From: JBBIRT01 sp037441725
GTDB lineage: Bacteria > Desulfobacterota > BSN033 > UBA1163
Length of the DNA: 14,175 bases
NCBI GenBank assembly: GCA_037441725.1
Contig: JBBIRT010000084.1
Span: 1 to 14,175 of the forward strand
Reading direction: 5' to 3'
Numbering within the stretch: position 1 is the stretch's first letter; each line of letters begins with the position of its first letter. Of the stretch, positions 1 to 7,679 are shown one piece after another. The position numbers and the translations under genes were made by a program. Below the pieces are notes generated by a model that did no database searches, was not told where the DNA came from, and saw nothing but the letters and a program-made list of their open reading frames with translations.

Positions 1-970
1 CGATGTAGTATGGATTTCCTGGATCCATGTGGCTTCCAATCGGGGTTCCGTAGCCGGACATGGCTCCTTTAATCAAGGCTTCTCGATCAATGGCATGGGC
101 GATGGCCCTTCTCACCCGAACATCATCAAAGGGTTTTCTTGAATGATTCGTCGATAAGATGACCTCTGTGGTCGTATATCCATTGAAGACCTTAAACCTT
201 GGATCTTTCTCGAGAAGAAAGGCATTCTCAGGGCTTACGTCATATCCGATGACATCAATGTCTCCTGCCTTAAGGCTTGCGATCTGAGCACTCGGGTCAC
301 CAATGAATTTGAAGGTTACCTTGTCGAGATAGGGGAGTCCTTTTCGATGATATCTCCCAAACTTTTCAAGAACGATACGATCTCCCCTCACCCATTCAAC
401 AAATCGAAATGGACCCGTCCCCACAGGAGAGGTCTTGAGTTTATCGGCTACCTGACTATGGATGATGATTGAGTCAGGTCTTGCCAAATTAAATAGAAAC
501 ATAGAGTTTGGGTTCTTTAATTTGATTTTGATGGTATGACTGTCTACCACCTGGACTGATTCAATGTCCCTATAATATTCAGGATGAGCGGTTCCTGTTT
601 TGGCATCCATCAATCGATCAAAAGTAAATTTTACATCCTCTGCATGAAATGATTTTCCATCATGAAACCTAACCTCTTTCTTAAGGATAAAATTGATCTC
701 TTTTCCATCCCTTGAAATTTTATAATCCATTGCTAAGGCAGGCTCAATTTTTCCATACCGGTTAATCTTGACCAGACCTTCTAAAACGTTACTATAAATT
801 ACCCGTGGGATCGCCGTTGAGGTAGCTGTGGTAGGATCTAAACCAGGAGGTTCAACTCCTTGTGCAATGAGAAGAGATCCTCCATAGATTGGCTTTGTTT
901 GAGCATTGGCGACACTGGTAAAAAGTCCAATTATTAATAGAATTACACAGGTGAACGTGATTCTTTTCAT
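1..970 (-). CDS. ABC transporter substrate-binding protein, family 5 (oligopeptide/dipeptide type), C-terminus missing
   Basis: Extracytoplasmic solute-binding protein of the DppA/OppA type, expected to capture a peptide-like or other small ligand for an ABC importer. I translated it by hand on the minus strand: 323 codons are open from the ATG at 970 and the frame runs off the left window edge. Residues 1-23 form a signal peptide (MKR start, hydrophobic core, ANA before Q24). The mature N-terminus reads GGSLLIAQGVEPPGLDP, then AEDVKFTFDRLMD (the family-5 core), SPVGTGPFRFVEW, and later RVRRAIAHAIDREALIKGAM, all in family order. A good Shine-Dalgarno (GGAGG, 976-980) precedes the ATG. It is the last gene of the minus-strand run, 171 bases after the ferritin-like gene and behind a candidate terminator, so it may be a separate unit. 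The permease and ATPase genes would lie outside the window. The ligand cannot be read from the sequence. The family assignment is secure. Confidence 0.93.
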   Translation of the reverse strand, partial: MKRITFTCVILLIIGLFTSVANAQTKPIYGGSLLIAQGVEPPGLDPTTATSTAIPRVIYSNVLEGLVKINRYGKIEPALAMDYKISRDGKEINFILKKEVRFHDGKSFHAEDVKFTFDRLMDAKTGTAHPEYYRDIESVQVVDSHTIKIKLKNPNSMFLFNLARPDSIIIHSQVADKLKTSPVGTGPFRFVEWVRGDRIVLEKFGRYHRKGLPYLDKVTFKFIGDPSAQIASLKAGDIDVIGYDVSPENAFLLEKDPRFKVFNGYTTTEVILSTNHSRKPFDDVRVRRAIAHAIDREALIKGAMSGYGTPIGSHMDPGNPYYI

Positions 971-1106
971 TTCTTCCTCCGTGATTCATCCCCTCTTATC
1001 CTCTCAAAAGAGAACGAAGAATGGATTGGGTAAATGTTCACGATCCACAGGCTTACCCTGATGGGACGATAAAAAAACACATATAAAAGGGTAGATTGCA
1101 AACTGC

Positions 1107-1130
1107 TAAAAAGCCTCTCCTTGAGAGAGG
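1107..1130 (-). terminator. Candidate intrinsic terminator after the ferritin-like gene
   Basis: Just past the stop of the ferritin-like gene the minus strand reads CCTCTC-TCAAG-GAGAGG (a 6-bp perfect stem, 1114-1130) followed by CTTTTT. The stem is short but GC-rich and the T-tract is correctly placed. It would separate the pyrimidine genes from the downstream substrate-binding protein gene. Confidence 0.55.
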
Positions 1131-1141
1131 ATCAGAAAATT

Positions 1142-1597
1142 TCAAATGCTTTGGGATAGGGATTGATTTAAACCAATGGCCTTGAGTTTATCTATGGATT
1201 TTCCCTTTTTTTGTGCGATCTTTCGAAAGATTCTAACCACTTCAGGAAAGGGAAGCCTATCAGAAACATCATTGAAAAATCTCTGTTCCTGTTCTTCAAG
1301 CCTTAAGGCTATTTTTAGAAAATCCCCTTCTTGAACTCTATCCATCCCCTCCATCCCCATTAGATAATCCTCTTGATGAAGTCCAGTGATGGGTTCAAGG
1401 ATCATCTCTGTCACATTCTCTCTTCGGGTCTTCTCGATCTGGGAAAGATTTTTCTGTTCCTCTTCTAAAAGAGCCTGAAATAGATCTTTCAAGGACGGAT
1501 CCTCGACTCTTTGGACTATCATTTTATAGATCGTCTCTGTTTGTTTAACCATTTCTGCAGCAAATCCCATGACTTCCCCAAAGGTGCCGAGGGCCAT
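1142..1597 (-). CDS. Ferritin-fold (rubrerythrin-like) small helical protein with a degenerate diiron site
   Basis: 151 aa, predicted almost wholly helical, with the four-helix rhythm of the rubrerythrin/ferritin-like superfamily: helix A around residues 4-28, helix B 33-58, helix C around 88-112 and helix D 117-142. Rubrerythrin-type proteins carry a Glu on helices A and C and ExxH on helices B and D. Here Glu remains on A, B (LLEEEQKN) and C (RLEEQEQRFF), but the helix B His position is Asn, and on helix D the ExxH region reads QKKGKSID with neither Glu nor His. A working diiron centre therefore looks unlikely. No signal peptide or membrane segment is seen, so it is probably cytosolic. The start is supported by AAGGAGGT 5 bases upstream; another ATG at 1601 is out of frame. 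It lies 109 bases after the aldehyde dehydrogenase. Its role in the cluster is unknown. The fold is inferred by eye and not certain. Confidence 0.7.
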   Translation of the reverse strand: MALGTFGEVMGFAAEMVKQTETIYKMIVQRVEDPSLKDLFQALLEEEQKNLSQIEKTRRENVTEMILEPITGLHQEDYLMGMEGMDRVQEGDFLKIALRLEEQEQRFFNDVSDRLPFPEVVRIFRKIAQKKGKSIDKLKAIGLNQSLSQSI

Positions 1598-1657
1598 CCA
1601 TGACCTCCTTAATGGGTTGCTTCCTTCTTATAAGATTAAGGGTTTATGAATTCCTGC

Positions 1658-1683
1658 CCTTCGGAAGATGACTTCTTCGAAGG
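1658..1683 (-). other. Intergenic hairpin after the semialdehyde dehydrogenase gene
   Basis: A 10-bp stem with one bulge: CCTTCG(g)AAGA pairs with TCTTCGAAGG around a TGACT loop (plus-strand reading). It begins 24 bases past the dehydrogenase stop. No T-tract follows on the minus strand, so it is more likely an mRNA-stabilising or processing hairpin than a terminator. Confidence 0.4.
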
Positions 1684-1706
1684 AGCCTTTATAAAAAGAG
1701 AAAAAA

Positions 1707-3155
1707 TTATGTCCAGCGCTGAATCACCACTTTTGTGTCCGTAAAGAACTGAAAGACCTCTCTTCCATGTCCTTTAATATCCCCAAAAAATGAACCTTTG
1801 GCCCCACCAAAGGGAAAGAAAGACATCGGTGCAGCAATTCCGAGATTGATGCCCATCATACTGGCGACAGCTCGATATTTAAATTCCCGTGCAGTTTTTC
1901 CATTGGTGGTATAGATACAAGCCGCATTTCCATATTCACTTCTCTCGATCAGCTTTAGACCTTCATCCAGATTCTTCACATGGATGATGGAAACCACCGG
2001 TCCAAATATTTCTTCTTTGGCAATAGTCATTTCAGGATGAACTTTATCAAAAATGGTGGGACCGATATAGAATCCATTAGGATACCCATCCACCTTGATG
2101 TTCCGTCCATCCAGAATCAATTTTGCACCTTCCTGGATTCCCTTTTCAATATATCCTAAGACCCTTTCTTTATGTCTTTTTGTCACTACAGGTCCCATCT
2201 GAACCCCTTCTTCAAGACCATTTCCAACTTTTAAGGCCTTTGCAGCGGAGACAAACTTTTCTTTCAACTCTTCATAAACCTCTCCTACTGGAACCAGAAC
2301 AGAACCGGAGAGACATCGTTCACCCGCACATCCAAAAAAGGAGGTAATCAGGGAGGGTATGCTCTTGTCGATTTCGGCATCGGGCATCACCAAGATGAAA
2401 TTTTTTGCTCCACCGAGGGCTTGAACCCTCTTGCCTGTCTCTCCACAAACCTTGTAAATATAGCGGGCTGTGGTACTTTGGCCCACAAAAGATATTCCTT
2501 TGATGTCAGGATGATAAAGCATCCCATTGACAGCATCTTTGGCTCCATGAACCATATTGACTACACCTTCAGGGAAGCCACATTCATCGATAATTTCAAA
2601 TATCCTGGTCTGGGTAAGGGGCACTTGTTCTGAGGGCTTTACAATGTAAGTATTCCCACAAACGACTGCATAGGGCATGAACCACCATGGTACCATCGCT
2701 GGAAAATTGAAAGGAACGATCGCGCCAAAGACTCCGATCGGTTGACGTTCTGCAGTGCAGTCAATGCCCTGGGCAATATCCTCTAAGTTATATCCTGTCA
2801 TCAAAGTGGTCACCCCTGTGGCATGTTCAACATTCTCAATCATTCGTCTAACCTCACCCCTTGCCTCATCCAGAGTCTTTCCCTCTTCTGTGACCAGGGT
2901 TCGAGCAATATCTTCAAAAGCATCTTCAAAGAGGTTTTTTAATCGAAAGAAGTAACGAGCACGGGTAAGAGGAGGGGTGCACCTCCAATCCCAATAAGCC
3001 TTCTTGGCTGCCTGAACCGCTTTATCCACATCAGCGGCTGTGGAGAATGGGACTTCTCCAATCTTCTCTCCTGTAGCAGGACACCATACATCCCCATATT
3101 CTTTTGTTTCAGAATCAACCCACTCTCCATTAATATAATTCTTTACTCTTTTCAT
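1707..3155 (-). CDS. mmsA: CoA-acylating (methyl)malonate-semialdehyde dehydrogenase
   Basis: 482 aa aldehyde dehydrogenase superfamily enzyme of the MmsA/IolA group. It oxidises malonate or methylmalonate semialdehyde with NAD+ and CoA to acetyl- or propionyl-CoA plus CO2. Visible features: oxyanion Asn150 (VPFNFPAMVP), the Rossmann-type NAD region (IVKPSE 171-176, SFVGQST 222-228), catalytic Cys281 in GCAGERCLSGS, and EEIFGPV near residue 380. The usual general-base Glu of ALDHs is absent: the segment reads QALGGAKN (246-252), as in the CoA-dependent methylmalonate-semialdehyde class (LMGAKN). Arg104 (in GEVRRMIENVE) and Arg280 next to the Cys match arginines thought to hold the substrate carboxylate in IolA. 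The start has AGGAGG 7 bases upstream. Coming after the beta-alanine-forming genes, its likely substrate is malonate semialdehyde, giving acetyl-CoA. The GERCLSGS loop differs from the common GQRCMALS. Confidence 0.92.
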   Translation of the reverse strand: MKRVKNYINGEWVDSETKEYGDVWCPATGEKIGEVPFSTAADVDKAVQAAKKAYWDWRCTPPLTRARYFFRLKNLFEDAFEDIARTLVTEEGKTLDEARGEVRRMIENVEHATGVTTLMTGYNLEDIAQGIDCTAERQPIGVFGAIVPFNFPAMVPWWFMPYAVVCGNTYIVKPSEQVPLTQTRIFEIIDECGFPEGVVNMVHGAKDAVNGMLYHPDIKGISFVGQSTTARYIYKVCGETGKRVQALGGAKNFILVMPDAEIDKSIPSLITSFFGCAGERCLSGSVLVPVGEVYEELKEKFVSAAKALKVGNGLEEGVQMGPVVTKRHKERVLGYIEKGIQEGAKLILDGRNIKVDGYPNGFYIGPTIFDKVHPEMTIAKEEIFGPVVSIIHVKNLDEGLKLIERSEYGNAACIYTTNGKTAREFKYRAVASMMGINLGIAAPMSFFPFGGAKGSFFGDIKGHGREVFQFFTDTKVVIQRWT

Positions 3156-3190
3156 TGAACGCCTCCTCTCGCTCTCTCATTAATTTGAAG

Positions 3191-3230
3191 AGTATAAACA
3201 TTCTTAACTTTTGAATGATTTTATTGTCAA
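3191..3230 (-). promoter_or_regulatory. Weak candidate promoter upstream of mmsA
   Basis: The 251-base gap between the permease and mmsA is AT-rich. On the minus strand it holds a perfect TTGACA (3225-3230) and a TATACT (3191-3196), but they are about 28 bases apart. A closer -10-like TAAGAA is poor. An internal promoter is possible but not well supported. No other gene is seen in this gap. Confidence 0.2.
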
Positions 3231-3315
3231 GCGTAAGATCAGAGGATAAATTCTTTTTATGGATTAAAATCCAGACCGAATGGGTTCATTTGATCAATTT
3301 GAAATAGTAAGGGTA

Positions 3316-3347
3316 GGGGGTCATCGAACTTTTTATCGATCACCCCC
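3316..3347 (-). terminator. Strong hairpin downstream of the NCS1 permease gene
   Basis: GGGGG-T pairs with A-CCCCC, then one mismatch (C opposite C on the plus strand), then ATCGA pairs with TCGAT around an 8-base loop ACTTTTTA. The 11 pairs are very GC-rich at the base. It lies 60-90 bases past the permease stop. On neither strand is it followed by a clear T-tract, so it may be a terminator of a non-canonical kind or an RNA 3'-end protector that lowers expression of mmsA relative to the permease. Confidence 0.4.
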
Positions 3348-3406
3348 CTCCTCAAATTAGAATAAAATCAAAGTCTTTGTAAATTTTGAGATTATTCTAA
3401 TTATAC

Positions 3407-4837
3407 TTACTCCTTATAGACTTTTGCAAAGATCACATAAAAGATCAGTGAGAGAACGACTGCTGGATACCAGATGACTCCCCCTGGGAATGGAATGCCA
3501 CTAACATAGGACATCTGTCCTGTTGGTGCTGCGATGAGATAACAGACAATCCATGTCAGGATGAGGGAGATATAGGCTGCCTTGCTCCATCCCCCTGAGT
3601 ACCAGCATCCCTCTGGACCACTGATATAGAGCTTCTGGAGATTATATTTCTGACCCCTTACTATCCAATAGTTGGCAATCATGATTCCTGCAATAGGTCC
3701 TAATAGGATCCCATAGTTGGAGGCCCAAGCAGTAATATAGTCTACAAAGCCTGGTCCACTCCCAACCGCCCACCACGGAGCCACGAAGAAGGCTACAATC
3801 GCTGAGATCACAACTGCCAATTTCCAACGGAGTTTAAAAGTAGCCATGAGAATATTGATGAGCGGAGGAGAATTGGCTGTAATGTCTGTGGACCATGGAG
3901 CGAGGAATGCAAATAGTAAACCAATGATGACTGCAATCCAGCCCGGAGCAAATTTTAGGATAATGTCCTGGGGTAAAATTGTACCTGTTAGGCCGACCGA
4001 AGCAAAGCCTAACCATGTCCCAATGATCTGGCAGATGACAATCCCGATGATCAGACCTATAGGGAAGGCTCTCGGTTTATTGGGGTGGATTCCTCGTGTA
4101 AGATCTGAGATATTTAAGGCCACTGTCGACCACCAGTTTGTCTGAACAGCCAAATAGGTTAAGAACTTCAAACTGAAATATCTAGTCGTACTGACATAGA
4201 GTTTTGGGATATTCGGTGAGAATTCTGGGGATTTCCATAGAAAGTAGACGAGCCAAATATAATAGAGAAGCATCAATGGACCTGCCCAGTTTGCCATTCC
4301 ACCGATCCCCCTGAGTCCGAATCTCATCACCACAACAAAGGATGCAAGATAGACGATGAGTGCAATGGTTAAGTATTTGATGGCCATGGGGGTAACCTGG
4401 TCTTTGGCCACACCTGCTGCCGCAAAGATGATCATCATTAAGGCCAGAGAACCTGCCCAGGCTTCAACACCAAACCAGACTGTCCCGGCAATCCCCCTTA
4501 GGATGACTGGGATCTGTATTCCTTTAAATCCAAAGGGCTCTCTGACTTGGACAGGGTAGGTAATGCCATACTTCAGGCCCACGACCCCATTGAGCCACAT
4601 GACAATGCAAGCGGCAAGGTTTCCAATAAATGCACCGACCAGAGCCTGCCAGATATTTAAGCCCAGCTGTGCGCCAATGGGTCCCAGGAAGAACATGGGG
4701 ATACAGGTATTCATGCTGAACATCATCATGGTGAATGTCCATGAGTTATACCCTTTGGCTCGCTCTGATGATGGAACGGGAAGTAGATCTGGGTTTTCAG
4801 TATACCCCTTTGGAGTGACGGTGATTTCTGAAGCCAT
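3407..4837 (-). CDS. NCS1-family nucleobase/hydantoin permease
   Basis: 476 aa, about 12 membrane helices, homologous in pattern to the Na+-hydantoin carrier Mhp1 and other NCS1 transporters (cytosine, uracil, allantoin). The N-terminus carries the family hallmark NPDLLPVPSSERAKGYNSW. Further hallmarks are WQALVGAFIGN (63-73), LNGVVGLKYGITYPVQVREPFG (82-103), RGIAGTVWFGVEAW (114-127) and NWWSTVALNISDLTRG (234-249). Trp121 and Trp235/236 match the Mhp1 tryptophans (W117, W220) that sandwich the ring. Mhp1 Gln121 is Glu125 here, which suggests a substrate other than a 5-substituted hydantoin. The start has AAGGAGGT 5 bases upstream. Being directly after the dihydropyrimidinase gene, it probably imports uracil, thymine, dihydropyrimidine or a hydantoin in symport with Na+ or H+. 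The family is secure; the substrate is inferred from neighbours. Confidence 0.93.
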   Translation of the reverse strand: MASEITVTPKGYTENPDLLPVPSSERAKGYNSWTFTMMMFSMNTCIPMFFLGPIGAQLGLNIWQALVGAFIGNLAACIVMWLNGVVGLKYGITYPVQVREPFGFKGIQIPVILRGIAGTVWFGVEAWAGSLALMMIIFAAAGVAKDQVTPMAIKYLTIALIVYLASFVVVMRFGLRGIGGMANWAGPLMLLYYIWLVYFLWKSPEFSPNIPKLYVSTTRYFSLKFLTYLAVQTNWWSTVALNISDLTRGIHPNKPRAFPIGLIIGIVICQIIGTWLGFASVGLTGTILPQDIILKFAPGWIAVIIGLLFAFLAPWSTDITANSPPLINILMATFKLRWKLAVVISAIVAFFVAPWWAVGSGPGFVDYITAWASNYGILLGPIAGIMIANYWIVRGQKYNLQKLYISGPEGCWYSGGWSKAAYISLILTWIVCYLIAAPTGQMSYVSGIPFPGGVIWYPAVVLSLIFYVIFAKVYKE

Positions 4838-4968
4838 AAATTACCTCCTTTCTCAAGTTGTGATGGTTCTTTCTTTTTTTACCCATGCCCCTCATCTTTT
4901 TCAAAGAAGACAGATTGATTCATCCCCCCTTTCCTTTAAATATATGAAATCCCCTAATCTTTCTAGGG

Positions 4969-6354
4969 TCAAACAGGAAAGTGAAACGGTTTCCTTTTTA
5001 AAAAGCGGCCTGATCCAGGGGTGCCAAGAAATTCACCATTTCGGACAATGACCTGGCCGTTGGCAATGACAATCTTTGCCAATCCCTTTCCTTTAAAGCC
5101 TTCGTAAGGAGTGTAGTCCACGTTCTGATGGTGGGTTTTAGAACTGATCTTAAAGGAAGCCTTAGGATCAAAGAGTACAAGATCTGCATCACTCCCAACC
5201 TTTATGGTGCCTTTTTCAGGGTATAGGCCAAAGAGCTTGGCAGGTGAGGTTGAGACCAGTTCTACAAATTGATGAAGCGTGAGACGCTTCTTCATGACCC
5301 CTTCGCTATAAAGTAATGATAGCCGATGCTCAATTCCAGGGGCTCCATTTGGGATGGCTGCAAAATTATCTTTTCCCATTTCCTTCTGACCTTTAAAATT
5401 AAAGGGGCAGTGATCGGTCGAGACGACTTGAAGATTCCCTTCGGCCAGACCCTTCCATAGGACCTTCCAGTTCGATTTGTCTCTGAGGGGTGGGGACATC
5501 ACATATTTGGCCCCTTCAAAGTGAGGCTCCAAATAGTTTTGATAGGAGAGCAGGAGGTATTGGGGGCAGGTCTCTGCAAAGGCAGGAAAACGAGCCTGAA
5601 GATCGGCTTTAACTTTATCCAAGGCTTCTTTGCAAGAAAGATGAACGATGTAGATAGGGGCTTTGGCCATCTGGGCAATTGCTATTGCCCGGCCGGTAGC
5701 TTCTCCTTCAGCCTCTGGTGGTCGACTCAGGGCATGATATTTTGGCTCTGTCTTTCCTTGGGCCAAAAAGTCCTTAATGAGCACATCCACGATATCTCCG
5801 TTCTCCCCATGGATCATCACCAGGGCCCTTGCGGCCTTTGCTTTTAATAAAATACGATAGAGGGCTCCATCATCGATCATTAATGATCCCTTATAGGCGA
5901 GAAAGCACTTAAAGCTTGGAACCCCGAGTCCCACCATCTGAGGGATTTCATCCATCACTGCCTCATTGAGATCTGTAATGGCAATATGGAATCCATAGTC
6001 AATCACTGCCTTCCCCTCTGCCTTCTTCATCCAAGTATCGAGGGAGTCCTTTAGGGTCATCCCTTTTCCTTGTATGGCGAAATCCACAATCGTGGTGGTT
6101 CCACCAAAGGCAGCAGCCATCGTGCCTGTTCGGAAGTCATCACTTGAGACTGTTCCCCCAAAAGGCATATCTAAATGGGTATGAATATCTATTCCTCCAG
6201 GGAGAATATAAAGGCCCTTTGCATCAAGTATTTCTTTAGCTGATTCCTTGATCTTGCTGGCGAGCTTGATGATCTTCCCCTTATCGATTCCAATTTCGGC
6301 ATGGAGTGTTTTATCAGCCGTCACAATAGTTCCGTTAACAATTTTTAAATCCAT
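4969..6354 (-). CDS. hydA: Dihydropyrimidinase / D-hydantoinase
   Basis: 461 aa amidohydrolase that opens the ring of 5,6-dihydrouracil to N-carbamoyl-beta-alanine (and often hydantoins to N-carbamoyl amino acids). The binuclear zinc site is complete: His58 and His60 (GGIDIHTHLDMPFGG), carboxylated Lys149 (PSFKCFLAYKG), His182 (VMIHGENGD), His238 (IYIVHLSC) and Asp314 (VSTDHCPFNF). Tyr154 in AYKG is the usual substrate-stabilising Tyr, and AIPNGAPGIEHR (333-344) is the dihydropyrimidinase signature that separates it from allantoinase and dihydroorotase. The length matches the bacterial family. Start: AAGGAGG 5 bases upstream of the ATG. It follows preA by 32 bases and precedes the permease by 131 bases. 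A weak CCCTA/TAGGG hairpin (4952-4968) abuts the stop codon. It is cytosolic and probably a tetramer as in the family. Confidence 0.95.
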   Translation of the reverse strand: MDLKIVNGTIVTADKTLHAEIGIDKGKIIKLASKIKESAKEILDAKGLYILPGGIDIHTHLDMPFGGTVSSDDFRTGTMAAAFGGTTTIVDFAIQGKGMTLKDSLDTWMKKAEGKAVIDYGFHIAITDLNEAVMDEIPQMVGLGVPSFKCFLAYKGSLMIDDGALYRILLKAKAARALVMIHGENGDIVDVLIKDFLAQGKTEPKYHALSRPPEAEGEATGRAIAIAQMAKAPIYIVHLSCKEALDKVKADLQARFPAFAETCPQYLLLSYQNYLEPHFEGAKYVMSPPLRDKSNWKVLWKGLAEGNLQVVSTDHCPFNFKGQKEMGKDNFAAIPNGAPGIEHRLSLLYSEGVMKKRLTLHQFVELVSTSPAKLFGLYPEKGTIKVGSDADLVLFDPKASFKISSKTHHQNVDYTPYEGFKGKGLAKIVIANGQVIVRNGEFLGTPGSGRFLKRKPFHFPV

Positions 6355-6386
6355 CTTACCCTCCTTTCTAGACTTCTCTCTCTTCG

Positions 6387-7631
6387 TTATGCCCTGATAC
6401 TTTCCTTAGGGACCATGGTGACACAATCCCAAACCGGACAGACCTGTTGGCAGAGAGAACATCCTGTACATTTCTCTTTATCTACCAGTGGGATCCGGTC
6501 TTCCCTAAGCTTGATGGCTTGGTATCCAGCATCACGGCAACTGACATAACAGAGGTCACATTTTACACAGACTCCTTCTTTAATGGAGGAAATCAGGCGA
6601 ACTTCTCGACTCAGCTCTGTCTGTCCAACCAGCTTTTCAAGGGAGAGGCCTACCATCTCGGAAATGGATTCAAATCCTTTCTCTTCCATGTAATTCTGGA
6701 GACCATCCAGGAGGTCTTCGATGAGACCATACCCACGAGCCATGACCGCACTACAAACCTGAAGGGTAGAGGCTCCTAAGAGGACAAATTCTGCGGCATC
6801 CTCCCAGGAACTGATTCCACCGATGGCAGAGATAGGGACCTTTACTGCTTTGGCAATCGTAGCAATGGCCTTTAAGGCAATTGGCTTTACTGCAGGTCCA
6901 GAGAGCCCTCCATGGGCTGAATAACCAGCAACACTGGGTTTGGGGACCAGGGTGTTGAGATCTACCCCGATGATAGCAGCAACCGTGTTAATCGCAGAGA
7001 TGGCTCGGGCTCCAGCCTCTTCACAGGATTTTGCTATAAGTCCAACATCGGTTACATTTGGAGTCATTTTAGCCATGATTGGGATTTTCACAGCTTCTGC
7101 AGTCCAACGGGTGACCCTTGCGGCGAGCTCTGGATTCTGGCCAATCGCTGATCCCATTCCTAATTCTGGCATCCCATGGGGACAGGACATATTGAGTTCG
7201 ATCATGTGAGCCCCTGCCTCTTCACATTTTTTGGCCATGGATTGCCAACCATCAGGCTTGCTCGCATCATCCATGATGCTGGCAATCACCACATTTTCAG
7301 GATATTTCTTCCTCAGATCCTCAATCTCTTTTAACCAGATAGAGAAGGAACGGTCTGTGACGAGCTCAATATTTTCGAAGGCATAAATCTTTTTGGGTTC
7401 ATGGGCGGGACCCGGAAAACTAAGGCTGGCAAGCCTCGGGGTGACATTGACAATCAACTTCTCCGCATTGATCATTAAGGTTTTGGTAATGGCCCCTGCC
7501 CATCCTGCCTCGAAGGCCCGACCCATCATCTCACCTGTTGTGGCAGGGGGTGCAGAGGCAATGACGAAAGGATTCTTAAAGTGGATTCCACAAAAGTCTA
7601 CACTCAAATCTATTTCTCTTCCGATCTTCAT
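6387..7631 (-). CDS. preA: NAD-dependent dihydropyrimidine dehydrogenase, catalytic FMN/[4Fe-4S] subunit PreA
   Basis: 414 aa subunit that reduces uracil or thymine to the 5,6-dihydro form with electrons passed from PreT. Residues 1-330 are a dihydroorotate-dehydrogenase-like FMN barrel. IELNMSCPHGMPELGMG (144-160) contains Asn147 and Cys150, the latter matching the general-acid Cys of mammalian DPD. AKMTPNVTD (187-195), SAINT (212-216) and SAIGGISSW (268-276) are the pyrimidine and FMN phosphate regions. The C-terminus holds two 4Fe-4S motifs: Cys355-x2-Cys358-x2-Cys361-x3-Cys365 and Cys388-x2-Cys391-x2-Cys394-x3-Cys398-Pro. The length equals E. coli PreA. The Shine-Dalgarno AAGGAGG lies 7 bases before the ATG, inside a 12-base palindrome. 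It is 48 bases downstream of preT, and the two certainly form one enzyme. All catalytic and cluster residues are present. Confidence 0.96.
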   Translation of the reverse strand: MKIGREIDLSVDFCGIHFKNPFVIASAPPATTGEMMGRAFEAGWAGAITKTLMINAEKLIVNVTPRLASLSFPGPAHEPKKIYAFENIELVTDRSFSIWLKEIEDLRKKYPENVVIASIMDDASKPDGWQSMAKKCEEAGAHMIELNMSCPHGMPELGMGSAIGQNPELAARVTRWTAEAVKIPIMAKMTPNVTDVGLIAKSCEEAGARAISAINTVAAIIGVDLNTLVPKPSVAGYSAHGGLSGPAVKPIALKAIATIAKAVKVPISAIGGISSWEDAAEFVLLGASTLQVCSAVMARGYGLIEDLLDGLQNYMEEKGFESISEMVGLSLEKLVGQTELSREVRLISSIKEGVCVKCDLCYVSCRDAGYQAIKLREDRIPLVDKEKCTGCSLCQQVCPVWDCVTMVPKESIRA

Positions 7632-7679
7632 GAGGAGGCCTCCTTAATAAGATTGATGAGAGAGAAGAAGAAATCCGTA

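Noticed and set aside
3191..3230. TTGACA with TATACT as a full promoter for mmsA
   Set aside because: The boxes are about 28 bases apart, too far for one sigma-70 promoter; kept only as a weak candidate.
4563..5051. 162-codon open frame on the plus strand
   Set aside because: It runs opposite to the permease and dihydropyrimidinase genes, has no recognisable protein pattern or Shine-Dalgarno, and is best explained as an antisense shadow.
7633..7644. Perfect 12-base palindrome AGGAGGCCTCCT before preA
   Set aside because: It is the Shine-Dalgarno followed by its complement; with no loop it makes at most a 4-bp hairpin, and a regulatory role is not supported.
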